A DNA stretch of 64,000 nucleotides from Palaemon carinicauda (lineage: Eukaryota; Arthropoda; Malacostraca; Decapoda; Palaemonidae): assembly GCF_036898095.1 (NCBI RefSeq), contig NC_090736.1:14852734-14916733 (forward strand), in the 5' to 3' direction. Both the position numbers and the translations under genes were made by a program. Positions 53,235-64,000 of this stretch are shown piece after piece (position 1 is the stretch's first letter; the number at the start of each line of letters is the position of its first letter). The notes beneath the pieces were generated by a model. The model saw only the letters and a program-made list of their open reading frames with translations, made no database searches and was not told the origin of the DNA.

Positions 53235-56200
53235 CTAAACCATGGAAAATTCCATCCTCGGAATTTTAAGCCATGGAAAATTCCATCCTCGGAATTTTAA
53301 GCCATGAAATTTTTCCATCCTTGGAATTTTAAGCCATGGAAAATTCCATCCTCGGAATTTTAAGCCATGGAAAATTGCATCCTCGGAATTTTCACCCAAG
53401 TAAAATCCCACCCAAGTAATTTTCACTCCTGGAAAATTGCACACACAGAATTTTTATCGGTGGAAAATTCCATCCTCGGAATTTTAAGCCATGGAAAAAT
53501 CCATCCATGGAATTTTATGTCATGGAAAATTCCATCTTCGAAATTTTAAGCCATGGAAAATTGCATCCTCGGAATTTTCACCCATGTAAAATTCCATCCA
53601 CGTAATTTTCACTCCTGGAAAATTGCACCCACAGAATTTTCATCAGTGGAAAATTCCTTCCTCGGAATATTTTTAAGCATGGAAAATTACATCCTCGGAA
53701 TTTTAAGCCATGGAAAATTCCATCATCGGAATTTTGAGCCATGGAAAATTCCATCCTCGGAATTTCAAGCCATGGAAAATTCCATCCTCGGAATTTTAAG
53801 CCATGGAAAATTCCATCCTCGGAATTTTAAGCCATGGAAAATTCCATCCTCGGAATTATAAGCCATGGAAAATTCCATCCTCGGAATTTCAAGCCATGGA
53901 AAATTGCACCCACAGAATTTTCACCCATGGTAAATTCCACCCACTGGAAATTCTACCCATGGAATTTTCAATCATGGTAAATTCCTCCCACAGAATTTCA
54001 CCCATGGAAAATTCCATCCTCGGAATTTTGAGCCATGGAAAATTCCATCCTTGGAATTTTAAGCCATGGAAAATTCCATCCTCGGAATTTTAAGCCATGG
54101 AAAATTCCATCCTCGGAATTTTAAGCCATGGAAAATTCCATCCTCGGAATTTTAAGCCATGGAAAATTCCATCCTCGGAATTATAAGCCATGGAAAATTC
54201 CATCCTCGGAATTATAAGCCATGGAAAATTCCATCCTCGGAATTTTAAGCCATGGAAAATTGCACCCACAGAATTTTCACCCATGGGAAATTCCACCCAC
54301 TGGAAATTCTACCCATGGAATTTTCAATCATAGTAAATTCCTCCCACAGAATTTCACCCATGGAAAATTCCATTCTTTGAATTTTATCCCATGGAAAATT
54401 CCATCCTTGGAATTTTAAGCCATGGAAAATTCAATTCTCGGAATTAAAAAAGCCATGGAAAATTGCATCATCAGAATTTTCACCCATGGAAAATTCCACC
54501 CACGTAATTTTCACTCCTGGAATATTCCACCCACGTAATTTTCACTCCTGGAATATTTCACCCACAGAATTTTCACCCATGGGAAATTCCATCATCGGAA
54601 TTTTAAGCCATGGAAAATTCCATCCTCGGAATTTTAAGTTATGGAAAATTCCATCCTTGGAATTTTATGCCATGGAAAATTCCATCCTCGGAATTTTAAG
54701 CTATGGAAAATTGCATCCTCGGAATTTTCACCCATGTAAAATTCCACCCACGTAATTTTCACTCCTGGAAAATTGCACTCACAGAATTTTCATCGGTGGA
54801 AAATTCCATCCTCGGAATTTTAAGCCATGGAAAATTCCATCCTCGGAATTTTAAGCCATGGAAAATTCCATCCTCGGAATTTTTAGCCATGGAAAATTCC
54901 ATCCTCGGAATTTTAAGCCATGAAATTTTTCCATCCTTGGAATTTTAAGCCATGGAAAATTCCATCCTTGGAATTTTAAGCCATGGAAAATTCCATCCTT
55001 GGAATTTTAAGCCATGGAAAATTCCATCCTCGGAATTTTAAGCCATGGAAAATTCCATCCTCGGAATTTTAAGCCATGGAAAATTCCATCCTCGGAATTT
55101 TAAGCCATGGAAAATTCCATCCTCGGAATTATAAGCCATGGAAAATTCCATCCTCGGAATTTTAAGCCATGGAAAATTGCACCCACAGAATTTTCACCCA
55201 TGGGAAATTCCACCCACTGGAAATTCTACCCATGGAATTTTCAATCATGGTAAATTCCTCCCACAGAATTTCACCCATGGAAAATTCCATCCTCGGAATT
55301 TTGAGCCATGGAAAATTCCATCCTCGGAATTTTAAGCCATGGAAAATTCCATCCTCGGAATTTTAAGCCATGGAAAATTCCATCCTCGGAATTTTAAGCC
55401 ATGGAAAATTCCATCCTCGGAATTTTAAGCCATGGAAAATTCCATCCTCGGAATTATAAGCCATGGAAAATTCCATCCTCGGAATTATAAGCCATGGAAA
55501 ATTCCATCCTCGGAATTATAAGCCATGGAAAATTCCATCCTCGGAATTTTAAGCCATGGAAAATTGCACCCACAGAATTTTCACCCATGGGAAATTCCAC
55601 CCACTGGAAATTCTACCCATGGAATTTTCAATCATAGTAAATTCCTCCCACAGAATTTCACCCATGGAAAATTCCATTCTTTGAATTTTATCCCATGGAA
55701 AATTCCATCCTTGGAATTTTAAGCCATGGAAAATTCAATTCTCGGAATTAAAAAAGCCATGGAAAATTGCATCATCAGAATTTTCACCCATGGAAAATTC
55801 CACCCACGTAATTTTCACTCCTGGAATATTCCACCCACGTAATTTTCACTCCTGGAATATTTCACCCACAGAATTTTCACCCATGGGAAATTCCATCATC
55901 GGAATTTTAAGCCATGGAAAATTCCATCCTCGGAATTTTAAGTTATGGAAAATTCCATCCTTGGAATTTTAAGCCATGGAAAATTCCATCCTCGGAATTT
56001 TAAGCTATGGAAAATTCCATCCTCGGAATTTTAAGCTATGGAAAATTGCATCCTCGGAATTTTCACCCATGTAAAATTCCACCCACGTAATTTTCACTCC
56101 TGGAAAATTGCACTCACAGAATTTTCATCGGTGGAAAATTCCATCCTCGGAATTTTAAGCCATGGAAAATTCCATCCTCGGAATTTTAAGCCATGGAAAA

Positions 56201-58550
56201 TTCCATCCTCGGAATTTTTAGCCATGGAAAATCCCATCCCCGGAATTTTTAGCCATTGAAAATCCCATCCTTGAAAATCCCATCCTTGAAATTTTAAGCC
56301 ATGGAAAATTCCATCCTTGGAATTTTAAGCCATGGAAAATTCCATCCTTGGAATTTTAAGCCATGGAAAATTAATTCCTCGGAATTTTAAGCCATGGAAA
56401 ATTGCATCCTCAGAATTTTCACCCATGTAAAATTCCACCCACGTAATTTTCACTCTTGGAAAATTGCACACACAGAATTTTCATCGGTGGAAAATTCCAT
56501 CCTCGGAATTTTAAGCCATGGAAAATTCCATCCTCGGAATTTTAAGCCATGGAAAATTCCATCCTCGGAATTTTAAGCCATGGAAAATTCCATCCTCGGA
56601 ATTTTAAGCCATGGGAAATTCCATCCTCGGAATTTTAAGCCATGGAAAATTCCATCCTCGGAATTTTAAGCCATGGAAAATTCCATCTTCGGAATTTTAA
56701 GCCATGGAAAATTCCATCTTCGGAATTTTAAGCCATGGAAAATTCCATCCTCGGAATTTTAAGCCATGGAAAATTCCATCTTCGGAATTTTAAGCCATGG
56801 AAAATTCCATCCTCGGAATTTTAAGCCATGGAAAATTCCATCCTCGGAATTTTAAGCCATGGAAAATTCCATCCTCGGAATTTTAAGCCATGGAAAATTC
56901 CATCTTCGGAATTTTAAGCCATGGAAAATTCCATCCTCGGAATTTTAAGCCATAGAAAATTCCATCATCGGAATTTTAAGCCATGGAAAATTCCATCCTT
57001 GGAATTTTAAACCATGGAAAATTCCATCCTCGGAATTTTAAGCCATGGAAAATTCCATCCTCGGAATTTTAAGCCATGAAATTTTTCCATCCTTGGAATT
57101 TCAAGCCATGGAAAATTCCATCCTCGGAATTTTAAGCCATGGAAAATTGCATCCTCGGAATTTTCACCCATGTAAAATCCCACCCACGTAATTTTCACTC
57201 CTGGAAAATTGCACCCACAGATTTTTCACTACTGGAAAATTGCACACACAGAATTTTAACGGTGGAAAATTCCATCCTCGGAATTTTAAGCCATGGAAAA
57301 ATCCATCCATGGAATTTTATGCCATGGAAAATTCCATCCTCGAAATTTTAAGCCATGGAAAATTGCATCCTCGGAATTTCACCCATGTAAAATTCCATCC
57401 ACGTGATTTTCACTACTGGAAAATTGCACCCACAGAATTTTCATCGGTGGAAAATTCCTTCCTCGGAATATTTTTAGGCATGGAAAATTACATCCTCGGA
57501 ATTTTAAGCCATGGAAAATTCCATCCTCGGAATTTTGAGCCATGGAAAATTCCATCCTCGGAATTTCAGGCCATGGAAAATTCCATCCTTGGAATTTTAA
57601 GCCATGGAAAATTGCACCCACAGAATTTTCACCCATGGGAAATTCCACTCACTGGAAATTCTACCCATGGAATTTTCAATCATGGTAAATTCCTCCCACA
57701 GAATTTCACCCATGGAAAATTCCATTCTTGGAATTTTATCCCATGGAAAATTCCATCCTTGGAATTTTAAGCCATGGAAAATTTAATTCTCGGAATTTTA
57801 AGCCATGGAAAATTGCATCATCAGAATTTTCAACCATGGAAAATTCCACCCACGTAATTTTCACTCCTAGAATATTTCACCCACAGAATTTTCACCCAAG
57901 GGATATTCCATCCTCGGAATTTTAAGCCATGGAAAATTCCATCCTCGGAATTTTAAGTTATGGAAAATTCCATCCTTGGAATTTTAAGCCATGAAAAAAT
58001 TCCATCCTCGGAATTTTAAGCCATGGAAAATTCCATCCTCGGAATTTTAAGCTATGGAAAATTGCATCCTCGGAATTTTCACTCATGTAAAATTCCACCC
58101 ACGTAATTTTCACTCCTAGAAAATTGCACTCACAGAATTTTCATCGGTGGAAAATTCCATTCTCGGAATTTTAAGCCATGGAAAATTCCATCTTCGGAAT
58201 TTTAAGCCATGGAAAATTCCAACCTCGGAATTTTTAGCCATGGAAAATCCCATCCCCGGAATTTTTAGCCATGGAAAATCCCATCGTTGGAATTTTAAGC
58301 CATGGAAAATTCCATCCTTGGAATTTTAAGCCATGGAAAATTAATTCCTCGGAATTTTAAGCCATGGAAAATTGCATCTTCAGAATTTTCACCCATGTAA
58401 AATTCCACCCACGTAATTTTCACTCTTGGAAAATTGCACCCACGGAATTTTCATCGGTGGAAAATTCCATCCTCGAAATTTTAAGCCTTGGAAAATTCCA
58501 TCCTCGGAATTTTAAGCCATGGAAAATTCCATCCTCAGAATTTTAATCCA
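53235..58550 (+). repeat. Nested 1.3-kb and 3.8-kb duplications in array 3
   Basis: The junction GCCATGAAATTTTTCCATCC occurs at about 53,302, 54,919 and 57,074. The rare GGAATTAAAAAAGCC insertion occurs at about 54,441 and 55,745 (offset 1,304). CCACTGGAAATTCTACC occurs near 53,941, 54,298, 55,212, 55,602 and 57,650. The AATATTTTTAAGCATGG or AATATTTTTAGGCATGG unit occurs near 53,668 and 57,467. Together these trace at least two overlapping rounds of duplication. Confidence 0.82.
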
Positions 58551-61351
58551 TGGAAAATTCCATCCTTGGAATTTTAAGCCATGGGAAATTCCATCCTCGG
58601 AATTTTAATCCATGGAAAATTCCATCCTCGGAATTTTAAGCCATGGAAAATTCCATCCTTGGAATTTTAAGCCATGGAAAATTCCATCCTCGGAATTTTA
58701 AGCCATGGAAAATTCCATCCTCGGAATTTTAAGCCATGGAAAATTCCATCCTCGGAATTTTAAGCCATGGAAAATTCCATCCTCGGAATTTTAAGCAATG
58801 GAAAATTCCATCCTCGGAATTTTAAGCCATGGAAAATTCCATCCCCGGAATTTTAAGCCATGGAAAATTCCATCCTTGGAAATTCAAGCCATGGAAAATT
58901 GCACCCACAGAATTTTCACCCATGGGAAATTCCACCCATGGGAAATTCCACCCTCGGAATTTTCACCCATGGTAAATTCCTCCCACAGAATTTCACCCAT
59001 GGAAAATTCCATCCTTGGAATTTTATCCCATGGAAAATTCCATCCTCGGAATTTTAATCCATGGAAAATTCCATCCTCGGAATTTTAAGCCATGGAAAAT
59101 TGCATCCTCAGAATTTTCACCCATGGAAAATTGCATCCTCAGAATTTTCACCCATGGAAAATTGCATCCTCAGAATTTTCACCCATGGAAAATTCCACCC
59201 ATGTAATTTTCACTACTGGAAAATTGCACCCACAGAATTTTCACCCATGGGAAATTCCATCTTTGGAATTTTAAGCCATGGAAAATTCCATCCTCGGAAT
59301 TTTAATTCATGGAAAATTCCATCCTCGGAATTTTAAGCCATGGAAAATTCTATCCTCGGAATTTTAAGCCATGGAAAATTCTATCCTCGGAATTTTAAGC
59401 CATGGAAAATTCCATCCTCGGAATTTTAAGCCATGGAAAATTCCATCCTCGGAATTTTAAGCCATGGAAAATTCCATCCTTGGAATTTTAAGCCATGGAA
59501 AATTCCATCCTCGGAATTTTAAGCCATGGAAAATTCCATCCTCAGAATTTTCACCCATGTAAAATTCCACCCACGTAAAATTCCACTCACGTAATTTTCA
59601 CTCCTGGGAAATTGCAGCCACAGAATTTTCATCGGTGGAAAATTCCATCCTCGGAATTTTAAGTCATGGAAAATTCCATCCACGGAATTTTAAGCCATGG
59701 AAAATTCCATCCTCAGAATTTGAAGCCATGGGAAAATTCCATCCCCGGAATTTTAAGCCATGGAAAATTCCATCCTCGGAATTTTAAGCCATGGAAAATT
59801 CCATCCTCGGAATTTTAAGCCATGGAAAATTGCATCCTCGGAATTTTAAGCCATGGAAAATTCCATACTCGAAATTTTAAGTCATGGAAAATTCCATCCT
59901 CAGAATTTTAAGCCATGGAAAATTCCATCCTCGGAATTTTAAGCCATGGAAAATTGCATCCTCAGAATTTTCACCCATGTAGAATTCCACCCACATAATT
60001 TTCACTCCTGGAAAATTGCACCCACAGAATTTTGACCCACAGAATTTTCACCCATGGGAAATTCCACCCTTGGGAAATTCCACCCACGGAATTTTCACCC
60101 ATGGGAAATTCCACCCTTGGGAAATTCCACCCACGGAATTTTCACCCATGGTAAATTCCTCCCACAGAATTTCACCCATGGAAAATTCCATCCTTGAAAT
60201 TTCATCCCATGGAAAATTCCATCCTTTAAATTTTATCCCATGGAAAATTCCATCCTTGAAATTTTATCCCATGGAAAATTCCATCCTCGGAATTTTAAGC
60301 CATGGAAAATTGCATCCTCAGAATATTCACCCATGGAAAATTCCACCCACGTAATTTTCACTCCTGGAAAATTGCACCCACAGAATTTTCACCCATGGGA
60401 AATTCCACCCTTGGGAAATTCCACCCACGGAATTTTCACCTATGGTAAATTCCTCCCACAGAATTTCACCCATGGAAAATTTCATCCTTGGATTTTTATC
60501 CCATGGAAAATTCCATCCTTGGAATTTTAAGCCATGGAAAATTCCATCCTCAGAATTTTAAACCATGGAAAATTCCATCCTCGGAATTTTCACCCGTGGG
60601 AAATTCCACCCATGTAATTTTCACTCCTGGAAAATAGCATCCTCAGAATTTTAAGCCATGTTAAATTCCATCCTCAGAATTTTAAGCCATGGAAAATTCC
60701 ACCTTCGGAATTTTCACTCGTGGGAAATTCCACCTTCGGAATTTTCACTCGTGGGAAATTCCACCGACGTAATTTTCACTCATGGAAAATTCCACCCATG
60801 TAATTATCACTCCTGGAAAATTCCATCCTCAGAATTTTAAGCCATGGAAAATTCCATCCTCGGAATTTTAAGCCATGGAAAATTCCATCCGCGGAATTTT
60901 AAGCCATGGAAAATTCCATCCTCGGAATTTTAAGCCATGGAAAATTCCATCCTCGGAAATTTAAGCCATGGAAAATTCCATCCTCGGAATTTTAAGCCAT
61001 GGAAAATTCCATCCTCGGAATTTTAAGCCATGGAAAATTCCATCCTCGGAATTTTAAGCCATGGAAAATTCCATCCTCGGAATTTTAAGCCATGGAAAAT
61101 TCCATCCTCGGAATTTTAAGCCATGGAAAATTCCATCCTCGGAGTTTTAAGCCATGGAAAATTCCATCCTCGGAATTTTAAGCCATGGAAAATTCCATCC
61201 TCAGAATTTTAAGCCATGGAAAGTTCCACCCACGGAATTTTTACCCATGGAAAATTGCACCCACGGAATTTTCACCTATGGAAAATTCCTCCCACGGAAT
61301 TTTCACCCATGGAAAATTCCTCCCACGGAATTTTCACCCATGGAAAATTCC

Positions 61352-61398
61352 AACAACGGAATTTTCACCCACGGAATTTTCACCCACGGAATTTTCAC
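61352..61398 (+). repeat. 15-bp half-monomer repeats
   Basis: The half CCCACGGAATTTTCA occurs in tandem at a 15-bp period (three copies, the first as CAACAACGGAATTTTCA). This is the complementary half to the 16-bp CCATGG half expanded at 3130-3192. A related case, CCATGGAATTTTAACCC followed by TTGGAATTTTAACCC, lies near 62,448-62,480. Confidence 0.88.
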
Positions 61399-61554
61399 CA
61401 TTGGAAAATTCCACCCACGGAATTTTCACTCATGGAAAATTCCACCCTCGGAAATTTTGCCCATGTAAAATTCCCCCAACGGAATTGTCAACCATGGAAA
61501 ATTCCACCTACATAATTGCCAACCATGAAAAATTCCACCCACGGAATTTTCACC

Positions 61555-62220
61555 CATGGTAAATTCCACCCATGGTATTTTCCACCTCTGGAATTTTCAC
61601 CCATGGTAAATTCCACCCACGGAATTTTCACCCATGGTAAATTCCACACACGGAATTTTCACCCATGGTAAATTCCACCCACGGAATTTTCACCCATGGT
61701 AAATTCCACCCACAGAATTTTCACCCATGGTAAATTCCACCCACGGAATTTTCACCCATGGTAAATTCCTCCCACGGAATTTTCACCCATGGTAAATTCC
61801 TCCCACGGAATTTTCACCCATGGTAAATTCCTCCCACGGAATTTTCACCCATGGTAAATTCCTCCCACGGAATTTTCACCCATGGTAAATTCCACCCACG
61901 GAATTTCCACCCATGGTAAATTCCACCCACGGAATTTCCACCCATGGTAAATTCCACCCACGGTAAATTCCACCCACGGAATTTTCACCCTTGGTAAATT
62001 TCACCCACGGAATTTTCACCCATGGTAAATTTCACCCACGGAATTTTCACCCATGGTAAATTTCACCCACGGAATTTTCACCCATGGTAAATTTCACCCA
62101 CGGAATTTTCACCCATGGTAAATTTCACCCACGGTAAATTTCACCCACGGAATTTTCACCCATGGTAAATTTCACCCACAGAATTTTCACCCATTGTAAA
62201 TTCCACCCACGGAATTTTCA
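61555..62220 (+). repeat. Array-edge run of GGTAAATT monomers
   Basis: About twenty 31-bp monomers of the form CCCATGGTAAATTCC plus ACCCACGGAATTTTCA, distinct from the array interior. Sub-runs are nearly identical: TCCTCCCACGG copies at about 61,765-61,880 and TTTCACCCACGG copies at about 61,990-62,170. Two short units (CCCACGGTAAATTCC near 61,960 and CCCACGGTAAATTTC near 62,130) are half-monomer duplications. Confidence 0.93.
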
Positions 62221-62654
62221 CCCATGAAAAATTCCACTCAGAATTTTCACCCATGGTAAATGTCCACTTACAGAATTTTCACCCATGGTAAATTCTCCCC
62301 GTGGAATATTCACCCATGGTAAATTTGATCCGTGGAATATTCACCCATGGTAAATTCCACCAACGGAATTTTCAATTTTAAACAATGGAAAATTCTACCC
62401 ATGGAATTTTAACCCTTGGTAAATTCCATCCATGGAAAATTCCACCCATGGAATTTTAACCCTTGGAATTTTAACCCTTGGTAAATTCCAATCAAAGAAT
62501 TTTCACCCTGGGAAAATTCCACCCACAGAATTTTCACCCATGGTAAATTGCCGCCACAGAATTTTCACCCATGGTAAATTGCTGCCACAGAATTTTCACC
62601 CATGGTAAATTACACCCACAGAATTTTCATCCATGGTAAATTCCACCCTCGGAA

Positions 62655-62825
62655 TTTTACCCATGGAAAATTCCATCCTCGGAATTTCACCCACGGAAAA
62701 TTCCATCCTCGGAATTTCACCCACGGAAAATTCCATCCTCGGAATTTCACCCACGGAAAATTCCATCCTCGGAATTTCACCCATGGAAAATTACATTTTC
62801 GGAATTTCACCCTTGGAAAATTCCA
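62655..62825 (+). repeat. 30-bp monomer run
   Basis: Five to six monomers with a 30-bp, not 31-bp, period: CCCACGGAAAATTCC then ATCCTCGGAATTTCA, with one T fewer in the T-run. The three central copies are identical. Because 30 is divisible by three, the same peptide phrase repeats in one frame (HGKFHPRNFT), mimicking a repeat protein. Confidence 0.92.
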
Positions 62826-62999
62826 TCCTCGTAATTTTAACCCATGGAAAATTCCTTCCTCATAATTTTAACCCATGGAAAATTCCATCCTCGGAATTTT
62901 AACCCATGGAAAATTCCATCCTCGGAATTTTAACCTATGGAAAATTCCAGCCAAGGAATTTTCACCCATGGAAAATTCCAGCCAAGGAATTTTCAGCCA

Positions 63000-63277
63000 T
63001 GGAAAATTCTTGCCACGGAATTTTCAGCCATGGAAAATTCTTGCCACGGAATTTTCAGCCATGGAAAATTCTTGCCACGGAATTTTCAGCCATGGAAAAT
63101 TCTTGCCACGGAATTTTCAGCCATGGAAAATTCTTGCCACGGAATTTTCAGCCATGGAAAATTCTTGCCACGGAATTTTCAGCCATGGAAAATTCTTGCC
63201 ACGGAATTTTCAGCCATGGAAAATTCTTGCCACGGAATTTTCAGCCATGGAAAATTCTTGCCACGGAATTTTCACCC
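63000..63277 (+). repeat. Nine near-identical TTGCCACGG monomers
   Basis: Nine copies at an exact 31-bp period of GCCATGGAAAATTC plus TTGCCACGGAATTTTCA, with no visible difference among them. The TTGCCACGG version is not seen elsewhere in the window. The high identity implies very recent local amplification about 300 bp from the array edge. Confidence 0.94.
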
Positions 63278-63575
63278 ATGGAAAATTCCACGCACGGAAT
63301 TTTCACCCATGGAAAATTCCATCCTCGGAATTTTAACCCATGGAAAATCCCACCACAGAATTTCCACCCATGTAAAATTCCACCCACAGAATTTTCACCC
63401 ATAGAATATTCCACCCACGGAATTTTCACCCATGGAAAATTCCACGCACGGAATTTTCACCCATGGAAAATTCCACCCACGGAATTTTCACCCATGGAAA
63501 ATTCCACCCACGGAATTTTCACCCATGGAAAATTCCACCAACGGAATTTTCACCCATGGAAAATTCCACCTTCGA

Positions 63576-64000
63576 AAATATAACAATGAAATTTTTAGAA
63601 AATTTTGATTGAATATTTGAATAAAGATTTTCAACGCCTTATTATTTATTTACATTTCTTATTTCTTTTATTATTTTTTAGCAAGCATTTATTTACAACC
63701 TATTAGTTTAAAGATTGTTAAAGCCTAAACATCCTTTAGTTTATATTTGTAAAGCAGGATGAGTAAAGTATAAATCACTGTAGGCTCATTACAGTTGTAA
63801 TTCGTATTAATAAGTGTTTTAAAACCTGTATAAAATAGTTCACATAGCCAGTAAGCTTTTGTTTAATTGGGATTGTCTCTATGCTTCTCATACATATATT
63901 TTTCTTCGTCACAGTTTCTCTCTTCTCTTTCAACTCGAAATAAATGTTAGAGCCATTAGGTAGGATTTTGGTATAATTACCTTCGCTAGAAGGTTATATT
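63576..64000. other. Unique AT-rich flank beyond the satellite
   Basis: Non-repetitive DNA with no 31-bp period and no long reading frame. Isolated sequence signals are present: AATAAA at 63,620-63,625, a pyrimidine-rich stretch ending TTTTTTAG at about 63,681, TATAAAATA at 63,829-63,837, and a 6-bp-arm hairpin ACCTTC-GCTA-GAAGGT near 63,979-63,994. In sequence this AT-rich all are expected by chance, so no promoter, exon or polyadenylation site is called. Confidence 0.6.

Larger units (their letters stand above)
51750..63575 (+). repeat. 31-bp satellite array 3
   Basis: About 381 monomers by length, same orientation as arrays 1 and 2. The first ~9.4 kb is like array 2. From about 61,200 the canonical ATCCTCGG monomer gives way to CCCACGG-type monomers in several locally uniform runs, and the array ends near 63,575 with a degraded unit (ACCTTCGAAAATATAACAATG). 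Segment copies are seen: a 1,304-bp duplication (about 54.1-55.4 versus 55.4-56.7 kb) and a ~3,772-bp offset pair (53.3 versus 57.1 kb) marked by the odd CATGAAATTTTTCCATCC junction. No gene or unique insert is visible. Confidence 0.97.

Noticed and set aside
1915..63575. Centromere or telomere identity
   Set aside because: Monomer length and large size are compatible with pericentromeric heterochromatin, but there is no telomere-type G-rich repeat or recognised centromere protein box, and location cannot be read from the sequence.
62602..63583. Frames of 87-225 codons at the right edge that look like a repeat protein
   Set aside because: The decapeptide repeat at 62,655-62,825 comes from a 30-bp DNA period. 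The 225-codon frame at 62,906-63,583 is the satellite reading through because these monomers end TTTTCA instead of TTTTAA. Parallel frames are open at the same place.
63829..63837. TATA box and nearby AATAAA or splice-like signals in the unique flank
   Set aside because: Short AT-rich words are expected by chance in this composition and no coding exon accompanies them.

Overview
This window is eukaryotic, AT-rich, non-coding repetitive DNA. I find no protein-coding gene and no tRNA or rRNA. About 55 kb is one family of 31-bp tandem satellite, roughly 1,780 monomers estimated by dividing length by 31, always in the same head-to-tail orientation. The satellite is interrupted by copies of a ~3.2-kb DNA transposon-like element. 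The terminal structure of that element is CCCTGGATAGGTACG inverted repeats bordered by TTAA, which fits the piggyBac superfamily. That, together with apparent CpG decay, suggests an animal, plausibly an invertebrate or insect. The sequence alone does not identify the species.

Layout: 1-1914 is the right part of element copy 1, cut by the window edge. 1915-8653 is satellite array 1. 8654-11834 is complete element copy 2. 11835-48570 is satellite array 2 (36.7 kb). 48571-51749 is complete element copy 3. 51750-63575 is satellite array 3, whose last ~2.4 kb is made of diverged but locally homogenised monomer types. 63576-64000 is unique AT-rich DNA, so the array edge lies inside the window.

The satellite monomer is a near-palindrome with two dyad centres: an NcoI-like CCATGG centre and an ATCCTC centre flanked by AAAATTCC and GGAATTTT. 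It contains one CpG, and the commonest variants are exactly the two products expected from deamination of that CpG. It also contains one TTAA, so every 31 bp offers a target site for a TTAA-specific transposon. Monomers are organised at higher order. A four-monomer variant block recurs dozens of times, and multi-kilobase segments are duplicated (offsets near 0.87, 1.3, 2.06, 2.3, 3.8, 4.4 and 9.9 kb).

The element has no recognisable transposase. It consists of GC-richer ends carrying a shared 33-bp subterminal motif, ~0.9 kb of AT-rich unique sequence, and ~1.95 kb of its own tandem repeat (a ~370-375-bp unit that is a dimer of related ~185-bp halves). The junctions of copy 3 rebuild a perfect satellite monomer when the element is removed. 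Copy 2 has three matching empty sites elsewhere in the window. All long open frames in the satellite are by-products of a 31-bp period and should not be annotated as genes.
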